From: Candidatus Melainabacteria bacterium
Lineage (GTDB): Bacteria; Cyanobacteriota; Vampirovibrionia; Gastranaerophilales; Gastranaerophilaceae
Direction: 5' to 3'
DNA length: 64,000 nucleotides
NCBI GenBank assembly: GCA_022009935.1
Contig: CP091731.1
Location: 930,001-994,000 of the forward strand
Below the pieces are notes generated by a model. That model saw only the letters and a program-made list of their open reading frames with translations, ran no database searches and had not been told where the DNA came from. Numbering within the stretch: the first letter of the stretch is position 1; the number at the start of each line of letters is the position of its first letter. Of this stretch, positions 46,766 to 57,401 are shown one piece after another. A program made the translations under genes and the position numbers.

Positions 46766-48535
46766 TTATTTTACATCAAATTTTTTTGTATTGGCATTAA
46801 ATCTGTATATTTTTGTCAAATCGCCATTGGTTTCTATTTTTACGGCATTATCATAATCCGTTCTTAAAAAATTAATTTTATTTTTATTCAAAATGCACAA
46901 CGTCGAATAATGAGGATGATAATATTTGTTTTTACCTGTTGATAAAATAACTATTTTGGGGTTTAGATATTTTATCATATATTCATTTATTGTACCTTTG
47001 CCACCGTGGTGACCGGATTTCAAATAAGTTATATTTTGTGGCAAAATGGTTTTAAAACATAAAAAGTGTGAAAAGAAGCATCGCCCATAAACAAAGCATT
47101 GAAATTTTTGCATTTCAAAAGTGTCACAATAGACATATCATTTTCATTTGTTGCATTTTTATCATACAATGTCACGATGCTTATATCGTCTTGGTCAAAA
47201 AACTTTTTCGTTGTTTTTAACATATTCATAATTTATATTATTTTCTTTAATGTATTTTTGAATGTCATTATAGCATTTGCTTTTTGTGATCGACATTCAA
47301 AAGAATTGTCTTTTAACTTTGACATTTTCATAAACATCAATCAAACCGCCCGCATGGTCTGAATCGTAATGAGTTACAATCACAAGTTCCAGATTTTTAA
47401 TATTATTGTCTTTTAAATATTTAACCAAAATCATTTTTGCTTGAGAAGGCACTCCCTTGAAACCAAGCTTTGAAGTGTCAATAAGAATATACTTTTTCTT
47501 TTTCGTTTTAATAAGTATCAGATCAGAGTTTTGAACAGAAAAATTTATTATATCCAATGTTTTAGGCTTAAAGTCTATGTAACTTAAGGACAAACAAAAA
47601 CAAGACAAGTTATCAGCCAAATTTTCAATTTTTGTTTTATGTTTAAAACAAGAAAAATAATTATGGCATAATAAAACAATATTTGTAAAATTGTAGGTTT
47701 ATATGTGTCAACAAGCGAGTATGGTGCAGTTAAAAATAAGTTTGAAATGTTTATAATCAAGCCCAATAAATAATTTAAAAAGAAATCTGTTATTTTTATA
47801 ACATAGTTACCCAAATAGGGAATTAATGCAAAAAAGCGCTCAGAAAGCCAACAAAACTGACAATTGTTATAAAAGGCAAAACAAGAATGTTGGCAACAAT
47901 TGAATATAAAGTAAATGAATTGAAATAAAACATTTGAAGTGGCAAAAACCCAGATCTGGGATATGATTGGCGCAATGATATCCGCTTTTTATGGTCATGG
48001 GCAGTTTGTCTTTGAATGGAAAATATTTCAAAATGTTTCACTTGAAAGAATTAAGCCAAAAAGTAACCAAAAACGATAACTGAAAGCTTATATCTTTTAT
48101 CAAAAGAGGATTTTTAATTAACATTAAAAAAGCAGCAAGAGAAATTAAATTTATTGATCTAGCTTCTCTATTAATAAGTTTGCCAAACAAAACAAACTCG
48201 ATCATAATGGCAGCACGAACAACAGGAACCGGAAAACCTGTCATACAAAGATAAAGCAAAATAAGCCCCATATTCAAAATAATGTTTAATTTGTATGGAA
48301 GATTAAGCAGTTGAAAAATGAAAAAACAAACGGCAAAAATAAGCCCTACGTTCAAACCGCTTGCTGCAAGAAGATGAGTAAGCCCACTGTGAAGAAAAGA
48401 TTGTTGAAGTTCAAATGTCGGATTTATTGCATCATCTCCAAAAACTACACCGCCCAAAAGTTCCAGCTTATGTTTGCCAAGATATTTTGAATGTTTGCAG
48501 ATTATATCATCACGAATGTCACTTAGACAAAATTA
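46766..48535 (-). pseudogene. comEC: ComEC/Rec2-like DNA uptake channel, N-terminal part missing (frameshifted)
   Basis: The competence (membrane) domain is recognised by GGVVFGDDAINP and HLLAASGLNVGLI, with several transmembrane helices to about 47600. The metallo-beta-lactamase-like domain follows, with VIVTHYDSDHAGGLIDV and LKSGHHGGKGTINEYM. The reading can be traced upstream to SDIRDDIICKHSKYLGKHKL, but at about 48520-48535 it runs into the start of the oppositely oriented acetate-CoA ligase. The N-terminal OB-like domain and first helices (usually ~200 residues or more) are absent, and there is no start codon with an RBS. Indels near 48040, 47815, 47600, 47260 and 47080 add to the damage. 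Either the gene was truncated by a rearrangement or the contig is chimeric here. Confidence 0.8.
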
Positions 48536-50632
48536 TGAAACCGAAATCGATTGCGGTTGTTGGTGCTTCAACAAAAGAACACACTATCGGTTCGGATATC
48601 ATGAAAAGATTACAAGAATACAATTTTAACGGTAAAATCTTCCCTATTAACCCGAAAGGTGGTATCATCGAAGGTTTACAAGCATACACTTCAGTTTTGG
48701 AAGTTCCTGAAGAAATTGATTTGGCAATTATCGTTGTAAACGCAAAATTCGTTTTGGCAACAATTGACCAATGCCACGAAAAGGGTATCAAAGGTCTTTG
48801 TGTTATCACTGCAGGTTTCAAAGAAACCGGTAAAGAAGGTGCTGAACTTGAAAAACAACTTTTTGGAAAAAGTTCGTTCATACGGTATGAGATGTGTAGG
48901 TCCGAACTGCTTAGGTGTTGTAAATACTGATCCTGAAATTAGAATGGACGGCTGTTTCGCAGAATCACTTCCTGAAAGAGGACACATTGGTTTTGTCTCA
49001 CAATCAGGTGCATTAGGCGGTGGTATTTTAAACATCTTGAAAGACTTGAACCTTGGTTTCGCTCAATTTATTTCAATCGGTAACCAAGCAGATGTTAACG
49101 CTGAAACTGCTCTTGAATATTGGGAAAACGAAAAAGACGTTGAACAAATTCTTCTTTATATGGAATCAATCCAAAACCCAGCAAACTTCAGAAAATTGGC
49201 AACAAGAATTTCAAAGAAAAAAACCGATTTTGGCATTGAAGGCTGGACGTTCAGCAGCAGGTGCTTCAGCAGCATCATCACACACTGGCTCACTTGCTGG
49301 TGCTGATAAAGCAGCAAATGCACTTCTTATGCAATCAGGCGTTATCAGAGAATATTCTTTGGAAAGATTTGTTCTCAACAGCAAAAGTTTTTGCTAACTG
49401 CCCGATTCCGCAAGGCGACAGAGTTGCAATCATCACAAACTCTGGTGGACCTGGAATTATGGCTACTGACGCAGTTTGCGAATACGGTATGCAAATTGCA
49501 AAAATTACAGACGAAACTAAAGAAAAATTGAGAAGTTTCTTGCCGGCAGCAGCATCTGTTAAAAACCCGATTGATATGATTGCTTCAGGCTCCGATTGAA
49601 CACTACAAGCAAACTCTTGAAACTGTTATTGCTGATGAAAACGTTGATATGATTATGGTTATCTACTTGCCGTTCTTGGGCTTGAAAGATATCGATGTTG
49701 CAAAAGCAGTTATGGAAATTAAGGCTGAACACCCTGAAAAACCTGTAATCGGTGTATTTATGACTAAGAGCGAATTCTTCACAGCATTGTCAGAAATGGA
49801 TGTTAATATGCCGTTCTTTATGTATGCAGAAGAAGCTGCAGACGGATTCAAGAGATTGAACCAACAAAGACTTTGGATTAACAGACCTGAAGGCAAAACT
49901 CCTTGCTACGACGTAGATAGAAACAAGGCTGAAAAAATTATGAAATCAGCATTGATGGACGGTCGTGCTCAACTTACAACTTTGGAATCAATCGATTTGC
50001 TCGCAGCATACGGCATCAGAGCTTGCAAATACGGCTTGGCTAAGAACGAAGAAGAAGTTGCAGAACTTGGTAACTCAATCGGCTACCCTGTTGTAATGAA
50101 GATGACTTCAAAAACAACTTCACACAAAACAGATGTTGGCGGTGTAAGAGTTAACATTCAATCAGAAGAACAACTCAGAGCAGAATACAAAGACCTTATC
50201 GAAAAATTGACAGAAAAAGGACTTATCGACGGTCTCGAAGGTGTAATCATTCAAGAAATGGTTAAAGGCAACAGAGAAATGGTTTGCGGTATCGCAACTG
50301 ACCCACAATACGGACCTATGATGATGTTCGGTTTGGGCGGCGTATTCATTGAAACAATGAAGGACGTTACATTCAGAATTGCTCCTTTGACAGACGTTGA
50401 TGCTGAAGAAATGATTAAATCAGTTAAGGCTTATGGTTTGTTGAAGGGTGCAAGAGGTACAAAACCTGCACAAATGGAACAAATTCAAGAAACTCTCTTG
50501 AGATTGTCACAACTCGTAAATGATTACAAATTTATCGACGAACTCGACATCAACCCGCTTCTCATCTCAGAAAAAACAGGTGAAGGCATTGCGGTTGACG
50601 GCACAACATACGTTTTACAAGTTGTTCCTTAG
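48517..50632 (+). CDS. ADP-forming acetate-CoA ligase (fused alpha-beta), flanked by junctions
   Basis: Converts acyl-CoA + ADP + phosphate to acid + ATP + CoA, an energy-yielding step of anaerobes. The CoA-binding domain has KPKSIAVVGASTKEHTIGSD. The CoA-ligase domain has SQSGALGGGIL and, across an indel, SSHTGSLAGADKAANAL with the phospho-His. The second domain has TNSGGPGIMATDAV, and the ATP-grasp domain has TSHKTDVGGVRVNI, MFGLGGVFIE and ELDINPLL. The start is probably ATG 48517 (MSLDKIMKPK with one extra A). Indels lie near 48880, 49230, 49380 and 49595. Codon use is unlike its neighbours: rich in C-ending codons, more G+C. The last ~9 codons (TTYVLQVVP) are antisense to dnaB, so the native C-terminus is cut. 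Confidence 0.85.
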
Positions 50633-51358
50633 GCATTTCAAGAGAGAATATAGCAACGGGTTTATTATCACGCAAAGCCGCGTTTTGTGCAATGTTCAAA
50701 GCAAATGCGGTTTTACCCATTGAAGGACGCGCCGCCAATATAATCAAATCCGATTTTTGAAGCCCTGATGTCATTTCATCCAAGTCATAAAAACCACTTG
50801 AAGTCCCCGTCAACTCATCTCGGTGGTTATAGCGATATTCAATTTGTTCAAAGCTTGTCAAAACAAGGTCTTTTATAGCTACTAAATCAGAAGTCGTCCG
50901 TTCCTGTGCAATATTAAAAATAAGCTTTTCAGCAGTATCAAGAGTGGCTTCGGTTGTCAAATTCTCATAAGCCATTTCAACAATATCCGACCCTGCCGCA
51001 ATAAGCTGGCGTTTTATTGCTTTTTCCTGTATCATTTTTGCATAATATTCGATATTGGCGGTTGTAATCGTGTTCAAGGCAAGGTCGTTGATGTAATCTC
51101 GTCCACCAATAGCTTCTAAGGTTCCCTGATTTCTCAATTCGTCAGAAACCGTCAAAATATCAATTTGCACATTGCCTTTATTATACAGATTAAGCATCGT
51201 TTCATAAATAACCTTGTGTGCTTTAAAATAAAAGCTTTCAGGTTTAATATATTCAACAATTCTGTTTAACACAACAGGATTGACAAGAATAGCCCCCAAA
51301 ATTGACTCTTCTGCTTCTTTATTATGTGGTGGTAATTTTGTCGTTTTCTCTTTTTCAT
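50600..51358 (-). pseudogene. dnaB: Replicative DNA helicase DnaB, C-terminal part missing
   Basis: The N-terminal domain reads KLPPHNKEAEESILGAILVN and GGRDYINDLALNTITTANIE. The RecA-like core reads TGTSSGFYDLDEMTSGLQ, then Walker A AARPSMGKTAFALNIAQNAA, then AIFSLEMPKEQLVKRMLC. At that point (about 50603) homology ends abruptly and the reading becomes antisense of the acetate-CoA ligase. Walker B and the rest of the ATPase domain (~180 residues) are missing, so the product could not work. The most natural start is the ATG at 51358 (MKKEKTTKL, allowing one A indel), behind AGGGGA, rather than the longer Trp-containing upstream reading, which is a duplicated leader. DnaB is essential, so an intact copy must exist elsewhere or the junction is an assembly artefact. 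Confidence 0.85.
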
Positions 51359-51444
51359 AAGCTTTCCCCTGTTTCATTAACCAAGTCCAACCTTCGTTTT
51401 CCCTTTTTTCATAACTTTCCCCTGTTCCATTAACCAAGTCCAAC
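51343..51444 (-). repeat. ~52-bp tandem duplication of the dnaB translation start region
   Basis: Two adjacent copies (51343-51392 and 51395-51444) share ctttcccctgtt, cattaaccaagtccaacc and cgttttc. In mRNA sense each copy contains AACAGGGGAAAG(C)TTATGAAAAA, i.e. a Shine-Dalgarno sequence and an ATG. Only the downstream one leads into dnaB; the upstream one gives a peptide of about 11 residues. Confidence 0.65.
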
Positions 51445-51618
51445 CCTTGTTCCCCTTAACAAAGTCAAACTTGCATTTTTTTCTGACTTCATTATTCATT
51501 TAATAAGTATAAAATAAAATAATAAAAAGTTTTGTAAAAATTTGAATAAAATTTTTGTAGCAATTAAAAAATATTTATTGTAAAATATACATTAAATAAA
51601 AGTCAGGGATATTAGCTT

Positions 51619-53266
51619 ATGAAATATTCAAAATATTCAGTCATTGTTATAGGCAGTGGAATTGCAGGATTGTATGCCGCTTTGAAACTTTCTGAAACAA
51701 TTAACCTAATTGACGGTATTTTAGTTATTACTAAATCAGAACTTGCAGAATCCAATTCAAGATACGCTCAAGGCGGGATTGTTGGTGTTTTGAAACAAAA
51801 CGAAAATGATAGCGTTGAATTGCACGTCAAAGATACATTGAAAGCAGGTGCAGGCTTGTGTGAGTTTGATACGGTCAAATTTATTTCAGAAAACAGTCAA
51901 AGCATTATTGATGATTTGATAAATTATGGTGTAGAATTTGACAGAAACGAAAACAATGAACTTAAACTTACTATGGAAGGTGCTCACAGCATAAAACGTA
52001 TTCTTCACGCAGGAGGAGATGCAACCGGATATAACATTGAAAAAGTTCTAGTTAAAAAAGTTAAAAAAATCCCAATATCCAAGTATATGAAAAAACTCTT
52101 GCCTGTGAACTTTTACTTAATAAAGACAATGTCTGCAGAGGTGTAATAACCTACAACGAAGAATTAAACGAATATGAAACAATATACGCAGCCTCAACCA
52201 TTTTGGCAACAGGCGGTTGCGGTCAAGTATACAAATACACAACAAACCCCGAAGTCGCAACAGGTGACGGTTTTGCCCTTGCATATAAAGCAAATGCAAC
52301 AATGCAAGATATGGAATTTATACAGTTTCACCCCACAGCATTAAAACTTCCTAATTGTGATAATATGTTTCTTATCTCGGAAGCCGTTCGTGGCGAAGGC
52401 GCAAAGCTTGTTGATGTTGACGGCAACACTTTTATGGAAAAATATGACGATAGGCTTGAACTTGCTCCTCGCGATATTGTTACACGCGCAATTTTTAACG
52501 AAATGAACAAGCTTAAATACAATTGTATGTACCTTAATGCCACAATGATTGACAAAAATGTCTTCAAATCAAGATTTCCAAACATTTATAAAATGTGCAA
52601 AGACAACAACATTGACGTTTCAAAAGATTTTATCCCCATTGCTCCGGCAGCACACTACACAATGGGCGGAATAAAAACAACTATTGAAGGTCAAACATCC
52701 ATAAAAAATCTATATGCTATTGGAGAAGCTGCTTCAACTGGTCTACATGGTGCAAACAGACTCGCTAGCAATTCCCTTTTAGAATGCGCCATTTGTGCAA
52801 GCGAACTTGCAAACTACTTGAGTTTCACAAACTTGCAATCTTCTGACATTATTGATGAAAAAATCCTTGAAATAATCAGAAAATATGACGATGATGATAA
52901 TACACAAACTTGTGAAATCGACTACGAAATTGACCCTATTGCCTTAAAACATAAATTAAAAAATATAATGTGGGAACACGTTGGCATTTTACGCGATGAA
53001 AATAACCTTGAAATCGCATTAGACAAAATTAATGAGATTGAAAAATGCTATAATAATATATATAAATGTGCAACAATCAAACATTATGAATTGCGAAATT
53101 TGATTATGGTTGCAAAATGATTATAATAAGTGCCTTAAAACGAAAAGAATCTCGTGGCGCACATTTTAGGTTGGATTACCCGACTCCTTTAAACTCGGCT
53201 AAACATAATACTTTAAATATGAAAGATGTAATAAATTATGAACAATCATACTCTAATGTTAAATGA
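51619..53266 (+). CDS. nadB: L-aspartate oxidase NadB (frameshifted)
   Basis: Oxidises L-aspartate to iminoaspartate for de novo NAD synthesis; a flavoprotein that uses fumarate or O2. The FAD-binding Rossmann motif is VIVIGSGIAGLYAAL at the N-terminus. SNSRYAQGGIVGVL, EGAHSIKRILHAGGDATG and, later, FIQFHPTAL, SEAVRGEGA, AAHYTMGGIKT and EAASTGLHGANRLASNSLLE are all NadB/FrdA-family active-site blocks. Indels lie near 52075-52130 and at 53116. After the latter the C-terminus continues ALKRKESRGAHFRLDYP, the usual NadB ending, to TGA 53264-53266. It overlaps nadC by 29 nt. SD CAGGGA precedes the ATG. nadA is not in the window. Confidence 0.92.
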
Positions 53267-54086
53267 TTTTGTTATTGACTCTCATGTCAAAAATGCATTA
53301 AATGAGGACATCGGTTTTGGTGATATAACCACAGACAGCATTGTTTCAAAAGATGAAACTTGCACGGCTTTTTTAAATACACGTGAAGATGGTGTTTTGT
53401 GTGGCTTGTTTCTTTTTAAGAAAGTTTTTGAAATACTTGATAAAAGCATTAAAATTGAATTTTATTTCAAAGATGGCGATACGATAAGAAAAGGTGACAC
53501 AATTGCTAAAATTGAAGGGAATGCAAATGCTATTTTAAAAGGTGAAAGAACAGCTTTAAATTATGTCCAAAAACTATCGGGCATTTCAACTCACACAAAC
53601 AAATATGTTTCAAAAATAAAAGACTATAAAGCAAAAGTTGTTGACACACGGAAAAACACTCCCAATTTTCGAGTTTTTGAAAAATATGCAGTTTTAAAAG
53701 GGGGTGCAAGCCTTCACCGTTTCAATTTGTCAGATTGCGTTATGATTAAAGATAATCACATAAAATATGCAGGGTCAATCACCAAAGCTGTTGAACTTGT
53801 CAAATCGCAAATATCACACGCACATAAAATTGAAGTTGAATGTGATACCACAAAACAAGTTATTGAAGCGTTAAATGCCAAAGTTGACATTATTATGCTT
53901 GACAATATGACAATTCCGGACATTGAAAAATGTGTTAAGCTCATAAACGCAAACGCAATAATTGAAGTTAGCGGAAAAGTAACTTTGGATAATATTGAAG
54001 AAATTGCCAAGACAAATGTTGACATAATTTCAACATCATCATTAATAAACAAAGCTCAAACACTTGATTTAGGGCTAGATTTTTAA
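53238..54086 (+). CDS. nadC: Quinolinate phosphoribosyltransferase NadC
   Basis: Converts quinolinate and PRPP to nicotinate mononucleotide, CO2 and PPi. The 282-residue frame is intact and of normal length. Visible blocks are NEDIGFGDITTDSIV, GERTALNYVQKLSGIST, VVDTRKNTPNFRVFEKYAV, HRFNLSDCVMIKDNHI, KIEVECDTTKQVIEAL, DIIMLDNMTIPDIEKC and IEVSGKVTLDNI, which together give the substrate-binding Arg/Lys/His and the acidic metal residues. It overlaps the 3' end of nadB, so the two are translationally coupled. At its 3' end it overlaps the convergent hypothetical gene by four bases. Confidence 0.95.
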   Translation: MNNHTLMLNDFVIDSHVKNALNEDIGFGDITTDSIVSKDETCTAFLNTREDGVLCGLFLFKKVFEILDKSIKIEFYFKDGDTIRKGDTIAKIEGNANAILKGERTALNYVQKLSGISTHTNKYVSKIKDYKAKVVDTRKNTPNFRVFEKYAVLKGGASLHRFNLSDCVMIKDNHIKYAGSITKAVELVKSQISHAHKIEVECDTTKQVIEALNAKVDIIMLDNMTIPDIEKCVKLINANAIIEVSGKVTLDNIEEIAKTNVDIISTSSLINKAQTLDLGLDF

Positions 54087-54915
54087 ATATTTTGTATAGA
54101 CTTGCTGTCACCATCAAGTGATTCTTTAAGCATTTTTTTAACTATATCACCTTGAGTATCAAGCATTTTGCACACTGTTTCAATGTTTCTGACTTTGTTA
54201 CTTAAAATGGTATCGGCATTAGCCTGAATACGTCCCGTAACATTTTGATAAGCAGCCAAAGCAGCTGATGACGTACCTTGAAGCAAATTGCCTGCCACAA
54301 CCGCAGGGAGTCCAAACATATCAAGATATGGAGCCGCAGCTGACATAATTCCACCTATTCCGGATGCGATACCTGCAACGGGCAATACAAAATTATTTCC
54401 AAAACCATAGCCTGTAGCCGTTCCAAGCCCGTATGCTCCAAGACTTGCCATGCTTGCTACATCGCTTGCAGCAGTTAAAGATGAAGCTCCACCTGTAATA
54501 TATCCGTCTTGATATGAAGAACCAAACCCCCATTGAACAGGTGCTGCACTGCCTGAAGGAAACCCGGGATAATTTCCAAGCCCGCTTATACCAAAAGAAG
54601 CACCGCTGCCATCAAATGTCGCATTTCCACCTGAAACCGGTGACCAATACGATGTCCCAGGAATATTCATTGATTGTGTGCCACCCATTGTTGTCATAAA
54701 TGCACTCGGCGAAATTAAACTTGCAAGGTTCCACAAAAACTTCCTGCCATACCAAAACCTGAACCACCTATTGATGGCCCTGAAACAGTCAAATCACGCA
54801 ACTGGTCATATGTCTCCCAAAGTTGTGCTTTGGCTGCTCCACTTGCTGCTCCAAATTTACTTGCTATAACTAAAAATGAATCGTTTTTGTACGCCATCTG
54901 TTTTTTATTCTCCAA
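54083..54915 (-). CDS. Hypothetical Gly/Ser/Ala-rich protein (one frameshift)
   Basis: About 277 residues after joining frames at about 54730. The N-terminus, MENKKQMAYKNDSFLVIASK then GAASGAAKAQLWETYDQLRD, is helical. The middle is glycine-rich and low in charge (ISGLGNYPGFPSGSAAPVQW, LPVAGIASGIGGIMSAAAPY). The C-terminus (NADTILSNKVRNIETVCKML) returns to charged helix. No signal peptide. It is encoded 34 nt downstream of the next gene on the same strand and probably in its operon. The composition resembles small surface-appendage or secreted structural proteins, but I recognise no family. Confidence 0.55.
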
Positions 54916-54948
54916 TTTTTATATGTATTTATTATTGATTTCTTAATC

Positions 54949-56248
54949 CTATTGAAATGTCTTGAAGGTTGATTCAATGTTCTTTTCAATAACCTTTTAA
55001 CAGAATCCATCTCGGTTTGAAGTGCTTTTTGTTCTGTGTCAAGTTGTCGCAACTTCAACTCCAACATTTTATCCTGTTGTTGAATTTTTTCTGTTTTTGC
55101 ATTTATTTCTTCAAGTGTTTGCTGATAAACCATACATTGATATTCATACTGTTTCATTGCTTCATTGTAAGCAGTATCATCTTTTTCTGTAACAGCACTT
55201 AACTCATAATCCGAACCGTTTGAAGACCCGTCATTAATCAATATTTGTGCAGGATAAGAACCTGAAGGGTCAAAAGTTATTTGTGCATCAACGTTTTCTT
55301 TTCTTGTGTATTCAACATTTGAAGCAAAATATGTGTTCAATTTATTTATTGCACTATAATCCAATTTCATATATGCGTTCAAATCCGAGTCAGAGATATA
55401 CATAGTATTGTTACCTTCTTCAAAAGCATAGAACACAGAGTCATTCATACCATATTTATCTTTGATGGTCTGTATTGCAAGTTTATCAACATCGGTTGCC
55501 CTTGCATTTGCTTCATATTCTTTAAGTAATTCTATTTTACCTGTTGTTTCATTGTACTTAACAAGAGCTTCTTGAGCACCACTTGAATTTGTCACGGTTG
55601 TTGAAACATAGCCGTTGAGGTTTTTATCGTATGTGAAAAGATATTTATTTGCTTCACCTGTACCATAAGCATCCACTTTCGGATTATTTTCAAGTGTTAT
55701 CCCTTCCCAAATCTTTTTGTTGCATTATACGTTATTGTCGTTTGATTATTTAAATCATTTTCAACAGTTTGGTTTACAGTGTTATTTAAATTAACTGTTC
55801 CTGGTTTTAAATCTATCATTCGCAATGTTTTCAAGCCATTTGAAGTCATAATAACATATGGGTACTGATTTCCCACATCATCGTAACGAGAAGTGTTGTC
55901 TTCATTTTTTTTGATTTGAACACCACTTTTAGTATTTTTGGCCGCTTCATAGCGATAATCTTTATATGAAATTGTGGCAACATAAGGATATTTATTGTCT
56001 GTGTTGTTTCTTGTGTAGTCTTCCAATGTGTATTCTTTATTTCCATCAGTATAAACATAAGATGTTGATTTATAATCCTCAGTTGATGGTGGTGTTGGCG
56101 CTTGAAGAGTAAGATATTGGTTAAATGCATCTGCGCTTTGGTTTGCAAGTGCTACACGCGCTTGGTTTATCTGTTGACCTTCATATTCTACGTTAGTTTT
56201 TCTTGCGGTTAAGCCTAAATATCTGGCTTGTGATGCTGCCATGCCCAT
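54949..56248 (-). CDS. Lineage-type hypothetical protein opening MGMAASQARYLGLTARKT (frameshifted)
   Basis: About 432 residues. The N-terminal helix MGMAASQARYLGLTARKT, then EGQQINQARVALANQSADAF, is a pattern I associate with secreted or appendage-linked proteins of gut Cyanobacteria-like genomes and some other diderms. There is no Sec signal. The central part is polar and beta-rich (YPYVIMTSNGLKTLRMIDLK; SVFYAFEEGNNTMYISDSDL). The C-terminal ~90 residues are coiled coil (YQQTLEEINAKTEKIQQQDK). Indels lie near 55690 and 55000. After the second the frame gives KRLLKKNIESTFKTFQ and stops at TAG 54949-54951. Coiled-coil ends without a signal peptide resemble flagellar or type III export substrates, and a flagellin-like gene lies 2.2 kb away; this link is inference. 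Confidence 0.55.
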
Positions 56249-56512
56249 ATAATTTTACCTCGCTTTTATTCTATTTATATTATTCATCTTGACGACAATA
56301 ATTTTTTTTCTTGAATGAGATATTTTATTTTACTTTTAAGACTTTTTACCTAAAAAGTCAACTTTTCTCAACGATTATTGCAAAATTATTATCCTTTTTT
56401 CTAATCAAAAAATCATGTATTTGTATGAGATTGTTAATTGTGAATATCAAGTTATATAAAAAATGAACTTTTTTTATTGCTATATCGTTATAATAAATGT
56501 GAGGAAAAAATT

Positions 56513-56870
56513 ATGAACGAAAACGAAAAAAAATGTAAAGGATTTAAAGAGCAATTCATCAATCTAAACGAAAATGAATTATTGGCACACATAGAAAAAT
56601 GTGAAAGCTGCCAGAAAGAATACATTGAAATGGAAAAGGTATCAAAACTTTTTAAAAACCGTAAAACCACACTATTTAAAAAAGCAAAATGTCATAAAAA
56701 CTTTTAAAACCGCAGCTATTATTACATTAACTTTATTTACAGGCTTTATGGTTACATATTTAACTAATACATATAGCCAAAATACTTTATCTTTTGATGA
56801 TCTCGGCTTCCCTACCGATGAATACGGTTTTTACTTGTTGATTGAGTTTTATAAAGAAAGAATATTTTAA
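56513..56870 (+). CDS. Zinc-finger anti-sigma factor with one transmembrane helix (frameshifted)
   Basis: The start ATG at 56513 is preceded by GAGG 7-8 nt upstream. LLAHIEKCESCQKEYIEME contains the H-x3-C-x2-C zinc signature of ZAS anti-sigma factors. After an indel near 56690, FKTAAIITLTLFTGFMVTYL gives a single membrane helix, followed by ~35 periplasmic residues. It should hold the ECF sigma factor, encoded 6 nt downstream, at the membrane until stress releases it. The order (anti-sigma before sigma) is the reverse of the usual arrangement. Confidence 0.75.
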
Positions 56871-56876
56871 AATACT

Positions 56877-57379
56877 ATGAATATCAAAAAAAATTATTGA
56901 AAATAACCAACAGTACATTAAAAATTTAATAAAAACAATTACAAATACACACAATAATGAAGATATTGAACAAGAGGTTTATATAAAATTATGGAAAAAT
57001 CGTGATAAATATGAAGAAAACGGAAAATTTAAGAGCTGGATAAAAACAATTACCTTAAATGCAACGAAAGATTTTCTCAAATCTAAACAAAATAAACTGT
57101 CCAATATGGCACTAAATGATGATGATATTTTAAAAAATATACACGATACAACATCTAATACCGAAAATAAAATAATAAATCTTGAAACTCACAAAAGATA
57201 ATAAATGCTATTGAAAATTTAAGCAAAAATCATAAAGAGGTTATAATTCTGTACGAATTTTATAATTTATCTTATGAAGATATTTCAAAAAAAACTAAAC
57301 TGTCCAATTGGTACCGTTAAATCCCGCATATATACCGCTAAAAAAAATATTAGCACAAAATTTAAAAGACTTACTATAA
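56877..57379 (+). CDS. ECF-family RNA polymerase sigma factor (frameshifted)
   Basis: Reconstructed ~167-residue sigma-70 family protein with region 2 and region 4 only. Region 2: NEDIEQEVYIKLWKNRDKY and GKFKSWIKTITLNATKDFL. Region 4: AIENLSKNHKEVIILYEFYN, LSYEDISKKT, then CPIGTVKSRIYTAKK, the helix-turn-helix that reads the -35. Indels lie near 56890, 57200, 57300 and 57345. Correcting the last gives AQNLKDLL and TAA 57377-57379. It is flanked by its predicted anti-sigma and a Spy/CpxP-like periplasmic protein, which is typical of an envelope- or metal-stress regulon. Confidence 0.8.
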
Positions 57380-57401
57380 AAACAGAAAAAAGGAGAAAAA
57401 A

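Noticed and set aside
51358..51443. Longer DnaB N-terminus including the Trp-containing upstream reading
   Set aside because: That stretch is the in-frame reading of a duplicated leader/RBS sequence. The start behind AGGGGA at 51358 fits DnaB family length better.
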